Source of the DNA: Isoetes taiwanensis
Taxonomy: Eukaryota > Streptophyta > Lycopodiopsida > Isoetales > Isoetaceae
Length of the DNA stretch: 64,000 nucleotides
Direction: 5' to 3'
Assembly: GCA_021234155.1 (NCBI GenBank)
Contig: JAJEKV010000113.1
Span: 1,054,001 to 1,118,000, forward strand
Under the pieces are notes generated by a model, which was given only the letters and a program-made list of their open reading frames with translations, did not search any database and was not told the origin of the DNA. This document shows, in pieces, positions 33,270 to 44,929 of the stretch. The first letter of the stretch is position 1; each line of letters opens with the position of its first letter. The translations under genes and the position numbers were made by a program.

Positions 33270-34911
33270 GGGATAGTTCAACTTCTTTGATTCACCGCAG
33301 AGCTCCAAAGATCTACTACTATTATTGTTAAGAGATGTTCCTCCACCCGATTCAAAGTGGCATTTAGACCCCGTAAGACAAGTGCAAAGTAGCTCTTAGT
33401 GAATCTATAGATGTGGAACTTCGGCCTGGTTAAGTTTATCTATATTGAAGATATATGTGTATTATTCTTCTCCTTGTTGTGAGAAGAAAGTAGTTTCTCT
33501 TGCATTATGTTATCATGCTTAGATAGGTGGCTTTGCTGAGATCGATTTATCCACTGGGTTTTTATTCCTGTCTCTGCAGTGTATTGTATATTTTTTAGAG
33601 TGATTAATATAGTCTGACATCCTTCAAAAAAAAAAAATTTCCATATCTTTTTTATCAATTTCAGCAAGTTCAAATAATTCGGTTTCAAATGTTGTACACT
33701 ACCACCATTTCTGTGTGGAACTTTTAGAATCAATGTGAAGCATCCAAATTACTTAAAATGGAGAAATCATTATCAGTGAGAGTGTTTTCCCTATAAATGA
33801 TGTACTCACGGAGTCCTGGGGCATTAATCATAATGACCATACTAGTTTGAATAATGGGGCTAGGTACTTATAGATCTTCATCATAACCAATTTTCTTGAG
33901 GTCAGCATTCCATGCGAGAACCCCTTCTTCTTCATCTTCTGGATTCTATATAAAGAATCAATTAAGTCAGTTATAGAATATAATCTCCTAGATAAAAATG
34001 CAAAAATCAAGTATAGATAATGCCCATGATAATGCTATGCATGGGGCATTCAGGGGGTAACCTCTAGGGTCAGATAAATATGTGTATATATATTATGCTC
34101 TACAAGCAACCTTCCCTCAAGGGATCTATACACATGATAAATGTAATAAAATCTAGGAATTTGAAACTTGAAACAATGAAAAAAATTCATAATAACCCAT
34201 ATTTTATTGCATGATGATGTTCCAGTCTAGTCATAAATGTTATACATCTTCAATATTATGTATATTCATGAGTAAGCCTATTGAGTAAAGAAGTTTCTGT
34301 CGAAAACCTTTAGTAGTAATAGTATTTTAAATCCTGCATGGTAATGGACTTACTATGATCTTTTGGTATTTGGTCTTATATAGACCTCTTGATGTTCAAT
34401 TATTATACAAGAAATTTATCATGTGACCAAGGGGTCGAACATTTCTCTTCCCAATCTTCTTATCTTTACTCGCTTACATGCTAAAATTTTACTCGGACTA
34501 TGTATTAGTTTGAGAAGATACGGGATTTGAACTTGTGCTATTGCCTTGTGTTAATTTGCCCATATAATAATACATCATAAGGTTATCGCTTTTGTCACTT
34601 CCATTGTACTTGCAGCGGAAGGTCGAATAGTGGAACTTACACAATTTTAGTTTCTCAAAACTATTATTATGTTGGTTCTCCCTTGTCTGGAATGTTATGT
34701 AGCAAGGTTCCTTCTTGGGTGAGTGCAAGTATCGCTCTTGCATCCTGCACTGACCTCAAAACTACTATTATATTGGCTCGTATATGGTTTGGCCTTAAGT
34801 CCTGATCTAAAATGTTATGTAGCAAGGTTCCTTCTTCGGTGAGTGCAATTGCCCGTGCAGATGCATTAATTTTCGAGGAGGCAGTGTGGAATGTGTTTCC
34901 CAAGTGTAAAA
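33270..34911. other. Intergenic with a small tandem repeat
   Basis: No gene is supported. Two related copies of a block of about 65-90 bases ending ATGTTATGTAGCAAGGTTCC lie at 34665-34731 and 34757-34850. Confidence 0.4.
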
Positions 34912-35178
34912 CATTAAGTTTTGTTTTTGGAGATAACTTTTATTGGAGGCAAAACAATTAATACTGCTGACATTGCACTTTCTCCATTTGCCATAGATCT
35001 TCCGTCACTGGAAGAGATATTAGGGCTGAAGATTCCAGAGACTTGTCAGCATTTGCAAAGATTCTTACAATCTTTGCGAGATCACCCAGTTGTGAAGACT
35101 TCTCTTCCAAGTGTTGAGAAGAAAAGTGATTTTCTGAGGACCCGTTTAATGAACAAATTGGCGGCCAAATGCTCCTGA
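34912..35178 (+). pseudogene. Glutathione S-transferase C-terminal exon
   Basis: An open frame after a TAAG acceptor-like site reads FLEITFIGGKTINTADIALS, then EEILGLKIPETCQHLQRFLQ, DHPVVKTSLPSVEKKSDFLR and a stop. The layout (IGG..I..ADIAL.PF, P.L..F..SL..HPVVK.SLP) is the C-terminal all-helical domain end of plant glutathione S-transferases, nearest the tau type in my reading. No N-terminal thioredoxin-fold exon is found upstream within the window, so it is either an isolated fragment or the last exon of a gene with the rest lost. The copia element lies 170 bases downstream. Confidence 0.5.
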
Positions 35179-35354
35179 TTTCATTTCTGCAATGTCTATG
35201 TAATTATTCTTTTTTTGAACTTTTCCTGTCATAAAGGACTTCATTCATTTGTTTAATCTCCAGTTATTATCAATTGTTTTAATATTCAATTGTACTTTAT
35301 GCTACATCTTAAAGAACCAATCACCATTGTTTTATTTCAATTCTTTAACCCCCA

Positions 35355-35868
35355 TGTTAAAATTATGTGTCATGTGATATTCGAGCATATAAGGGGATTA
35401 GTGACCACATCTTGGCTCCCCTAGGCTAATGAGGATTCATACAAGCATTCATGAGAAGCAGTGGCAGTGAATGCAAGAAAAAAACATAGAAGTTGAAAAG
35501 TGGTGGGCAGGTACTACCCAGACGTTGTCACGTTGCTACGGCCACCAGAAAACGCTTGATACCCCCTGCCCGCCACTTAGGGTTTTGACTGGTCAAACGG
35601 GTCAAAGTCAACGACAGCTGGAACTTAAGGACAGCAGGGCATCCTATTATTTAGGCAAGTTGGAAAACTTTCTATATGAAGGGCATGCACGATTTGACAA
35701 GTGGATATATCCAGGTTGATGAGAAAATATATAGATGAATGATGGTGATAGAAAATAATGAGCTGAGTGCAGATACAAGTGCGTGTATGCAAGTTAAGGA
35801 GCGGGTGGGTTTGAAGGAGACAGAGTCTTGGTATACTTGGGTTCAAACCCCAAGCTCTGATTCTAACA
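35355..35868 (+). repeat. 5' LTR of the copia element
   Basis: 514 bases, TG..CA. Its last 32 bases contain a tRNA T-arm-like hairpin (35837-35853) followed by GCTCTGAT (35854-35861), mimicking the 3' end of the primer tRNA (see findings). Confidence 0.95.
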
Positions 35869-35869
35869 T

Positions 35870-35882
35870 TGGTATCAGAGCT
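35870..35882 (+). promoter_or_regulatory. Primer-binding site (initiator Met tRNA)
   Basis: TGGTATCAGAGCT, one base after the 5' LTR; complementary to the 3' terminus of plant initiator tRNA-Met. Confidence 0.9.
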
Positions 35883-35904
35883 AACTAGTTCCTGCCCTGT
35901 GATA

Positions 35905-36870
35905 ATGACAACCAGATTCGGGGCAAATCTATTGAACTCTATTGAAGTCTTTAAAGGAGATGGAGGATTTCAAATCTGGAAGGAGGGTATTAGAGGTATG
36001 CTGGAGTTTGAAAAGTTGTGGTATTTGTTTGATGGTAGTTCAGTAAGCGGTGCAACTAGCTCAGGTAATTCAACTGCTGCTAGTAGTAGTAATGCTCAAT
36101 CCGGTGCAGGGGGAACTTCAGGTGAAGGTGTGTCTACTGCAAGGGCAACTTCTCTGAGTTCTGGAGTAGAAGATGAAGTTAAGATTATGGAGGCCCAGGC
36201 CATAATCATGTGTAAGGTAGGCATTGCTTTAAAACTGAAGCTTCGAGGCATGAAGCCTAAGGAAATGTGGGATTATTTGATAAAGCACTATGAACAAAAA
36301 AGTTCTTCACAAATAGATGTGCTAGAAAAACAGTTAAGGAAGATGAAATTGTTTGAGAAGGATAACCTGACTGACTTTTTGGAGAGATTTGATTCCATTA
36401 TTGCAGATCTTGAGGGAGCTGGAAATATCTTGAATGAACAGTATCAAATACTTGCTTTAGCAAGAGCAGTATCTCATAATAGTCACTTAGCAACTTTACT
36501 CAGAAATGTAGCCTCTTCCAAGGAGCATGCTATCAGAATGATACGCACAGAGTTTGAACAATATACTATTACACAGGAGGAAGCTGATCAATCCTCAGAG
36601 GTCTTGTATACAGGTAAGACTAAAAGAGGTGGTTTTGCAAGAAGGAAAGTAGGACCTTGTTATGCATGCAAACAATTTGGTCACCTAAAGAGTGAATGTC
36701 CAAACAATAATGAGAAGGAATTTAGATGTTTCAATTGTGAAGGCAAAGGGCATTTTGCTTTTGATTGCCCAAGTCCTAAAAAGGGAAGAGGTCGAGGGGG
36801 ATTCTCTGAAAAGAAAGAGGTGGCAGAGGCAGGGGAAAATTCAAAGGAGGCCCAAGTATTAATGTGGTAG
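35905..36870 (+). CDS. Copia gag polyprotein
   Basis: Intact 321-codon frame starting MTTRFGANLLNSIEVFKGDG shortly after the primer-binding site. Residues about 90-225 correspond to the UBN2-type capsid region (KEMWDYLIKHYE, LRKMKLFEKDNLTDFLERF). Two CCHC zinc knuckles follow: CYACKQFGHLKSEC at 252-265 and CFNCEGKGHFAFDC at 275-288, both complete. Copia elements with one or two knuckles are known. The frame ends at 36870 where the polyprotein should continue, so a frameshift around 36855 cuts gag from protease. It forms the virus-like particle and packages RNA in the family. Confidence 0.85.
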   Translation: MTTRFGANLLNSIEVFKGDGGFQIWKEGIRGMLEFEKLWYLFDGSSVSGATSSGNSTAASSSNAQSGAGGTSGEGVSTARATSLSSGVEDEVKIMEAQAIIMCKVGIALKLKLRGMKPKEMWDYLIKHYEQKSSSQIDVLEKQLRKMKLFEKDNLTDFLERFDSIIADLEGAGNILNEQYQILALARAVSHNSHLATLLRNVASSKEHAIRMIRTEFEQYTITQEEADQSSEVLYTGKTKRGGFARRKVGPCYACKQFGHLKSECPNNNEKEFRCFNCEGKGHFAFDCPSPKKGRGRGGFSEKKEVAEAGENSKEAQVLMW

Positions 36871-38250
36871 GAAAGCAAGATAGTAGTGAAGGTGAACTTT
36901 CAGAGTTTCCAAGGAAAAGCAATAACCAATTTGTTGTTATAGATTCAGGAGCAGAAAAAAGTGTGATGTGTGACTTGCATATGCTTAAGGATTGGGAAAA
37001 GAAGGAAGGACATGTGCAACTTGGTGATGGGGGTTTGAAGAAAATAGAAGATACCGGAGTTTTAGAGTTGTTTGACTTAAATGGCAAAACTGTAAAATTG
37101 AGAGATGTTTTGTGTGTGCCCAGTCTTGTTAGAAATCTCATATCCGTATGCCAGCTTGTGGATTTGGGATATAAAGTACTGTTTGAACAGATCCGTTGTA
37201 AAGTATTTCTTGATGGTGAATTAAAGTTTATTGGCAAAAGAGTTGGTAATCTCTTTGGATTGGATATGGAGCATCTTCATGAAATTAATCTTGTGGAATA
37301 TTCAGATGTGAAAATATGGCATAACAGATTATGGCATGTAAATGCTGCAATAATTAAAAGACTTGGAGAAAAGGGATTAATATCTGCCAAGGTACAAAAT
37401 GAAAAGTTCTTATGTGGGGGTTGTCAACTTGGAAAGCAATCAAGATTGCCATTTAAAAGGTCACACAAAAGAGCAAAGGGTATTTTGGATTTGGTGCACA
37501 CAGATTTATGTGGTCCTATAAATGTTACTAGTTTGAGTGGGCATAGATATTTCATGAGCTTTATTGATGATTTCAGCAGAAAAACCAAGTGTTATATTTT
37601 GAAAACAAAAGACCAAGCTTGTGATGCTTTGAAGTTATTTACTGCTGAAACCGAGCTAGAAACTGGAAGGAAGATAAAGTGCATAAGGTCGATGAGGAGG
37701 TGAAATATATCTCGATGAATTTAAAGCTTTTTGTGCAAATAGGGGAATCGGAAGGCAATTGACATGCGTGATACTCACCACAACAAAATGGAGTTGCGAA
37801 AAAGGAAAAATAGAACATTGCTTGATGCTGTGAGGTCCATGTTGAAGTACTCTGGCTTACCAAATTATTTATGGGATGAAGCTGTGAAGACGGCTGTCTA
37901 CATTCAAAACTTGTTACCTTCATCAAGTATTAAAGGTGCAATTCCAGAAATGCTTTGGTCTGGTAAGTCACCTTCTTATGATAGATTAAAAGCATATGGG
38001 TGTTTATGCTTTGTACATGTGCCCTCAAGAACTAAGGAAAAAGTTGGATGATAGAGCATACATATCTTATCTAGTAGGGTATGATTCTAACTCAAAGCAT
38101 TCAGATTATATGATCCCCGCTAGAAGAAAAATTATAGTGAGTAGAGATGTGGTCTTCAATGAAAATGAATTTTATAGGAAAATTCCCAAGATAAATAATC
38201 AAGATCCATGTGAAAGTGAAAGGAAAGATAGTATTGTCACCAATAAGTGA
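36864..38250 (+). pseudogene. Copia protease and integrase, frameshifted
   Basis: Reads VVIDSGAEKSVMCD (aspartic protease, DSG), then the GAG-pre-integrase segment (IWHNRLWHVNAAII, CGGCQLGKQSRLPF). The integrase core follows with LVHTDLCGPIN and FIDDFSRK. The frame stops at 37701 and is resumed in others at 37790 (ALLDAV-type segment LLDAVRSMLKYSGLPNYLWD) and 38040 (YLVGYDSNSKHSDYM). The stretch around 37700-37790, where the integrase ENG motif should stand, is damaged. Not functional. Confidence 0.8.
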
Positions 38251-38553
38251 AGAGGAAAAACTCAAGGATTGGAGCAGGTAGATTTGAGTGACTCGATAAT
38301 GAGTCGAGAAATGATTCCAAGTAATGTTGTTGAGCCGAAGTGGAATCAAGCGTCGAGCAAGAGATTGAACACCAAGAGGCGGTTGATAAAACCGGATAGA
38401 CCAAAAAGAAAACCCTGCATTTAACAGAAGCTCAATTGTTGGCGTAAGAAGCCAAACATAATTTAGAGTCTCATGGTAGAACCGAACTTGGGAAAAGTAA
38501 AAGACTTAGATCTCGTGTAGGAGAAATTAATATCAGATTTGACATTTTGATAC

Positions 38554-40130
38554 TTGAAAACGCATAAGATTCCACAAAATTATATGGAAGCAGTTCAAGA
38601 TAAGAATGGAAAGAACTGGAAATGTGCTATGGAAGAAGAAATGAGAGCATTCAAAAGAACAGACACTTATACAGTGGTAGATATTCCTTCTGATAAGAAT
38701 ATAGTTGGAAGTAAGTGGATCTATAGAATAAAACCAGGGGTAGACAAAAATACTAAGAAATTCAAAGTTTAATTTGTTGCACGTGGGGCTTTACACGTAA
38801 AAAAAGGGGAAGATTTTGATGAAACATTCTCACCATTGGTAAAGATAAATAGTTTGAGAATGTTATTAGCTATTGCTAATGCTTGTGACCTTGAAATCCA
38901 TCATATGGATGTAAGTACAAAAGATTCTTGAATGCTAAATTAGAGGAGGAAATTTATTTAAGACCTGCACCTGGGTTTGAAGAGGAAAAAGGAAAAATTT
39001 GGAAGTTGAATAGAGCAGTCTATGGTCTTAAACAGTCTCCTAGGGAATGGTATAAATGTATGGATGGATATCTTGTAGAACAAGGTTTTGAGAAGCTCAA
39101 TTATGATGGTAATATCTATAGGTTCAAAATGGGAGATGCCTGGTGCATTATCGCTTTATATGTTGATGACAATATTATGATATCAAAGGGAACTCAAGTA
39201 CTAAATCATTGCAAAGATATCTTAAAGAAACGATTCCAAATGAGTGATCTTGGAGAATTAAAGAGGTTTCTGGGCATAGATGTTTACAGGGACAGAAATC
39301 ACAAGATATTAGCTTTGAGTCAACAAGGGCATATTCAAAACATGTTGAAGAAATTTCATATGGAAGATTGCAATATGGCATATACTCCTATGGTTCCTGG
39401 TCACAGAATTTCTGCAGATATGAGCCCAAAGACAGAAACAGAAAGCAAACAAATGGAGAAAATATCTTACAGAAGTTTGATTGGTTGTTTGTCCTATGTA
39501 GCCAATTGTACTAGGCCTGACATTGCATTTGCAGTTAATATTCTCAGTAGGTACAATGACAAGGCTGGTAAAGGACACTAGAATGCAGCAAAAAGGATTC
39601 TCAAATACTTGAAAGATACAATGCATTTTGGTATAGTATTTAATGGAACCAACTTGCAATTGCGCAGCTTATCGTGATTTGATTGGGGAGGAGATTTAGA
39701 TAAACGAAAAATCAACTTCGTGGTATGTTATTTTATTAGGTGGAGCCCCAGTTGTTTGAAGTGCAAGAAGCAAAGCAAAGATTGCTTTATCTAGTGCTCA
39801 AGCCGAGTACAACCAAAGAGTTCCGCGTTGACTAAGGAACTTATTTGGGAAAGAAGGCTTATGGCGTAATTTGGATTTGCTCAAAGAGGACCAACAATCA
39901 TTTATTGTGATAATACTAGTTGTATTGCTATGACAAAAACCCAATTCAAGCATGAAAGATCAAAACATATTGATATGGAGGTTCATTTTATCGGGGATAT
40001 GGTAAAGAAGGATCGTGTGCATTTAACTTATGTTAGTTCACAAGATCAACGAAAGCGGATATACTTACAAAAGCCTTACCATTGTCCAGATTTGTGGAAT
40101 TAAGAAGTTTGCTACATCAGGATAAACAGT
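38554..40130 (+). pseudogene. Copia reverse transcriptase and RNase H, frameshifted
   Basis: Starts with NYMEAVQDKNGKNWKCAMEE and GSKWIYRIKPG. Stops at 38770 and about 38930 interrupt FVARGALHVKKGEDFDETFS. The longest piece, 38928-39581, has LNRAVYGLKQSPREWYKCMD, the active-site box YVDDNIMI and SLIGCLSYVANCTRPDIAFA. RNase H remnants follow to about 40130: CDNTSCIAMTK and HERSKHIDMEVHFI. At least four breaks are seen. Confidence 0.8.
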
Positions 40131-40152
40131 GGAATATCACATGAAGGGGGAA

Positions 40153-40659
40153 TGTTAAAATTATGTGTCATGTGATATTCGAGCATATAAGGGGATTAGT
40201 GACCACATCTTGGCTCCCCTAGGCTAATGAGGATTCATACAAGCATTCATGAGAAGCAGGGCGTTGAATGCAAGAAAAAAAATATAGAAGTTGAAAAGTG
40301 GTGGGCGTGTACTACCCGTGACGTTGCTACGGCCACCAGAAAACGCTTGATACCCCCTGCCCGCCACTTAGGGTTTTGACTGGTCAAATGGGTCAAAGTC
40401 AACGACAGCTGGAACTTAAGGACAGCAGGGCATCCTATTATTTAGGCAAGTTGGAAAACTTTCTATATGAAGGGCATGCACGATTTGACAAGTGGATATA
40501 TCCAGGTTGATGAGAAAATATATAGATGAATGATGGTGATAGAAAATAATGAGTCGAAAAGTGATACAAGTGCGTGTATGCAAGTTAAGGAGCGGGTGGG
40601 TTTGAAGGAGACAGAGTCTTGGTATACTTGGGTTCAAACCCCAAGCTCTGATTCTAACA
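40153..40659 (+). repeat. 3' LTR of the copia element
   Basis: 507 bases, nearly identical to the 5' LTR; the main differences are small indels near 40258-40325. It keeps the T-arm-like hairpin at 40628-40644. Confidence 0.95.
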
Positions 40660-40664
40660 CCCCA

Positions 40665-41520
40665 TTTTATCTCTTTTGTCACTGCTATATACATATTAAG
40701 GAACCAATCATCTTTGAATATAGATATTCATAGAAGTGAAAGATCGCTTGAATTATTAATATTTTCTCCATAGCATAGTTTGCGGGTGTCCTTTTTGATT
40801 GCCCTGTAGGGGGGCAACTCGTGGGGATGTATGTGGGATTGATCAATGGAAGGCATAGATTTAGTTAAAGTGTAACATTCTCAGAGAATATTATGAAATT
40901 TTTGGATGAGTGGTCGCGGTTGTTTGGGCTAGTTGTGACAGTGGAAATGGTGGAGATTCATCGCAGCCTACATGGAATGGAAGGGGAGATGTGTTGGGGC
41001 TGCAAGTAGAGGCAAATGAAGGTTTAAATCGGGGTAGAGGCAAAGAAGAGGAGGTAAGCACTGCGACGATTACCTCCTCAAAGACTTGAACTGGCTGGTC
41101 TTTCGATTGATGATATTTGTTGTTTCTAAATGTTAATGAATTAAGCCACAGTTTTATCTTGAGAAGCATATCTATTTCTCGTTCCCGGTTATGTGTTAAA
41201 TTGAAAGGACATCTCTGAATTTTCGAGAGGCATTTGTTATGAGTCTACTCCGTGACTCTAGGAGACAGCTTATCTTTCAAAACCTCTTGTGTGTCAGATT
41301 ATTTTAGAATGTTTGGTTGGGAATGGTCGAAAGCTATTTTTTCAGCTCATTCAAAGCAAGTAGGCTTATGCAAAGTGTTATTTTCTCGGGGCATGCCGAA
41401 TGTCGATAATTTAGAAAGGCATGGAGGTATTGTAAAATATGCCTTGTAAAGTATTGATCCGAAAAGTTAAATTGAAGCTTGTTGGTGGAGTCAAACTTAA
41501 CTCTACAAAGACATTAAAGG
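40665..41520. other. Intergenic, nothing recognised
   Basis: Short open frames on both strands have no family resemblance or splice support. Confidence 0.35.
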
Positions 41521-41539
41521 TCCCGCTAGGAGAGAAAAA

Positions 41540-42080
41540 CCTTAGCTCACACCAACAACTTCCGACCGATCCGCACCTCCATATTCATTATCGAGCTTGC
41601 TCGTTAAAGCCGACAGCCCGATTTTCCAATGCTCCACCATCCGCAGCTCGTAAATTGATCGCCCAAGGCGCTAAGTTTATCATCGGAGATAGCCAAACAT
41701 ATGCTTTCCATAACCGAATTGCATCCGCTAGCAGGTGTTATAAATGCCGCCAATCGAATTGCGGCTCCAAAATTTCACTCTCGGTGCCCAATTCACCACC
41801 ATCCCCCCGCTTTTTCTCCTTCCCTCGTCCAAAACTTCTTCAAAGATTTTTGATGCGTTTCTACCCCCAGATCCGCCATGAAGCTCCATAAAAATGGTTG
41901 CTTGCTTAACTCCAACCCAATTGCTAGCTCTTCCAATTGTTCCCGCCGGTACTTTGCAAGCGTTCCAAATGCTATGTATAAAACCGATTTGGGTTTAAAG
42001 CAAACTCGCCATCTTGTTTCTTGTTTCTTGCCTTTGCAGAGTTTTAAACAGGCCAAAGCCCTCGATATAGTGGCGCCCAT
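41540..42080 (-). pseudogene. UDP-glycosyltransferase (GT1) pseudogene fragment
   Basis: From 42080 the minus strand reads KPKSVLYIAFGTLAKYRREQ and LEELAIGLELSKQPFLWSF, a typical plant UGT segment just before the donor-binding box. The continuation, in changing frames, gives MVVNWAPRV and then a ruined PSPG box at about 41750-41660: FIT, then CNSVMESICLAI and LGDQFTS, where the family has the HCGWNS..E motif and a final DQ. The HCGW residues are gone. Sequence up to about 42360 may hold further decayed UGT, without a clear reading. It would have transferred sugars from UDP-sugar to small molecules; it is inactive. Confidence 0.65.
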
Positions 42081-42369
42081 TTAGGTAGCTCGTTGGAGCA
42101 ATGCGGTTGCAAATATCCGAAAGCAAATGGAGCTTGCCTTGCCTCGCCACCGATTGAATACATGGAGCTCATATTTTCGGGGAATGCCAATACCACATTA
42201 GATATTTCTTCTCATGCTTTTGCATTATGTTCGCAGATTTGACAAAGTTTAGCTAGGGAAACGACTCGCGCCCGCAAAACTAATGTTTGCTCTAGCTTAA
42301 GCTCCACCGCAACGAGCTTCTCGTCGGGCCATGGCTCTTCTCCAAGATACACTGTAATCACGTCAACGT

Positions 42370-44800
42370 CACGAAATATTCGAGGTTACCGCAATAAATG
42401 CTTTATAATCAATGAATGCACAGGTTATTAAGTGGCCGCAATAAATGCTTTATATAAGTAATAAATGCACACAGTACACGTGCCATGTTTTAAGAATTTT
42501 GAAGGAACAAAATGAAGGAGAACAGAAATTAGACACTCAATTACATAGGAAGGAAGACATAGTCCAAGTAAAGAAAGATTGGGGAAAGCTTTCAAAACTA
42601 CTTGTAAGGATACTTTTCACCTAAAAGAACAATATCAATGACAAAGGAGCCATCTTTGTTGAATATTGCCATTGTTACCCACTGTATTTTGTTGTTTTTC
42701 TCCAAAAGTTAACTGTACATATAGGTAGGTTTTAGAATCACGACAATATCTGTATATCATAGAATTGTTCAACACTTTAATCCTAACATTATATGATGAC
42801 ATAGTAAATGTTGCATTTGGTGACCACACATTCAAAAAGTACAAACAAATAAAAAGAAGTTTAAAAAGGCAAATACCGTGAATGATGACAAGTATCAAGT
42901 CTATGAAACCTTTTTTTAGAACTATGACTTGGCAAAACACATGAAACAAAAAAATATAAATTAATTTATGTGGTCCATAGAAATCAAATAGCTTATGGTA
43001 AAAGAGGCATAGAAAATAATGGAAATAATAAGAATCAAGTCATTATTTCCAAAAAAAAAAAAAAAAAAAAACCGGAGGGGGGATGGTGACTTGGTAAATT
43101 CTATCTTATTGCCTTTGTATTTGTATAAGAGAATGCTGTTTTAGGTTGCATTTCCGATAGGTCAACCATACCTCTGCGCAGAGCATTTTTGTTACGCGGA
43201 AGCAACTTAGCTTCAATTTAGGGAGGAATGTCAAGTAAAATTTAAAAAATGTAAGCTAAATCTATCATAATCGCCCTAATGCTTCCTATTTGCCCCATTG
43301 GGGACTCTCTGTATTTTTATTACTATTATTAATAACAAAAAACACACTCGCCGTGTAAATTTGTAGAATCGTGGATAAATTTATAAAACGTCAAGTAAAC
43401 TCAACAAATTGTGATGAATTGCTACAATTCAAGGAAAAATTTTGTCACGTGGCATTTCTTGGTTGGCTGAGAGGCCTGAATTGAAGCTAAGCTGCTTTTA
43501 CATACGAATAGAAAGGAAATGATCATTTGTATTCATTTAATCTATACTTTACCTACTTTATCCATGTTATTTTGCACATTTTATATTCTACCTTTGACTA
43601 ATCATATATGATGTGTGTTTCAACCCTTGTTGATAGCCTTTGTCTACAGGTGCAAAAGTTTGGTGCAATGTGGGTTGTTTAATGCCATGTCATTATTGAT
43701 AGACATGTGACAATTACTGTAAGTAGCACATTGTTTAAAGCATGGAAGGCCAACTAAATTTAGATAAAGCATTGTTGAATCATTGAAAGAGAGCTTGATC
43801 CTTATCCTCTAAAGGGATGGGCCCCTATGCTCTCTTACAAACGCAGAAACATACACGTAGAGAGACATAGACATATGGGTTGCCAGGGATGGCACAGTTT
43901 CATTTCCACATTAGACGTTTGTAAGAAGATGGCAACGAAACTGGCAAGAATTATCTGAGGAGAGGATCAAGGATGAGTTAGTGAACGAGCAGGCAGTGTA
44001 AAATATTGGAGGCAAGGACAAGAGAAGATGCATTGGGGTTGATTGATAGATGCAGTGTGGTCCCAAGGTGGTAAAAGGGTGATAAGTGCAACATGGAATG
44101 TGAGAGACCCATGGAAATAAGGTAGGTGCATTCCTCCCATCCCAGTAGCTCCACCGGCGTCTATAGGTAAGCGAGGAGGAAGATTCGCGCATAGCACAAC
44201 TTGTTTGACGTAAAAATTGCTTGTTCTTCTTCTTCGTCTGGACATTAGGTCATGCATTTGGGTCATCCAGTTTGGACCATGCGACCGACTATCGCCCAGC
44301 AAGGCGAGTGGCAAGAACTGGCAGCCGGGCCGGGATGCTACAAGATGTAGGGTGTAATGGGCCATCCAGTTTGGACCTTGGGACCGATTGATTGACGCCC
44401 AGCCCGGCTAGCGGCCGGCAACAACCGGTAGCCGGGCTGGGATGCTACGGTGCAATACGCAGAGATATAGGGTGTAAATGTGTATGTAATTTGTATTGTA
44501 ACATTGGAAAGGAATACTCTAGAGTTAGAGTAGAAGGGAAAGAGCATGGCACCCCCCCTTCGTAAAGACTGAGCTTGGGTCTGTTGTGTGTGGGCGGCCG
44601 GCGGCCGCGTGAGAGATCCTTTCGCACCACAGTCGCCCACTTGCACGCCGCCCCTTCAATTTAATCCCTCATACCTCCCCTCCCGTCCTCATAGATCTGC
44701 TCAATTTGCTCCGCCCATAAACAAATTGCAGCCGTTTTGCCCTCAATTTGCTGTTTTCTCTTCTATTTTGTTCCGATCTGCTGTTTTTCTGAATCCGCCT
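42370..44800. other. Intergenic, upstream of the A20/AN1 gene
   Basis: AT-rich; a poly(A) run at 43051-43070 may be the end of an old retroelement. Two related blocks of about 70 bases, containing CATCCAGTTTGGACC and CGGGCTGGGATGCTAC-like sequence, are at 44263-44345 and 44360-44452. They could be promoter-proximal repeats of the following gene. No coding sequence is supported. Confidence 0.35.
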
Positions 44801-44804
44801 TTTC

Positions 44805-44925
44805 AGATTTCAATTGGATTCTGCTAAATCGGGCTTTTCAATTGGATCCTGCTGTTCTTGTTAATCGGGCTTTCCAGATTTCTATTGGGTTCTGCTGTTT
44901 TGTGAATCGGGCTTTTTAGATTTGA
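44805..44925 (+). repeat. Short tandem repeats in the 5' leader of the A20/AN1 gene
   Basis: Three to four imperfect copies of AATCGGGCTTTTCAGATTT..ATTGGGTTCTGCTGTT, each about 40 bases, lie immediately before the start codon at 44930. Confidence 0.6.
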
Positions 44926-44929
44926 ATTT

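Larger units (their letters stand above)
35355..40659 (+). mobile_element. Ty1/copia LTR retrotransposon
   Basis: LTRs at 35355-35868 (514 bases) and 40153-40659 (507 bases) begin TGTTAAAATT and end CTAACA. A perfect 5-bp target duplication CCCCA is at 35350-35354 and 40660-40664. The primer-binding site TGGTATCAGAGCT is at 35870-35882 and a purine tract (AAGGGGGAA) precedes the 3' LTR. The domain order gag, protease, integrase, reverse transcriptase, RNase H is that of copia. The LTRs differ by a few small indels, so insertion was fairly recent, yet pol carries many frameshifts. Confidence 0.95.

Noticed and set aside
35837-35861. tRNA gene at the LTR end
   Set aside because: Only T-arm and acceptor strand are present, and the same sequence recurs in both LTRs, so it is part of the element.
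40891-41169. Minus-strand 92-codon open frame
   Set aside because: Ser/Pro-rich without motif or context; likely chance.
43911-44646. Minus-strand open frames upstream of the SAP gene
   Set aside because: Low coding character; they overlap the GC-rich repeats of the promoter region.
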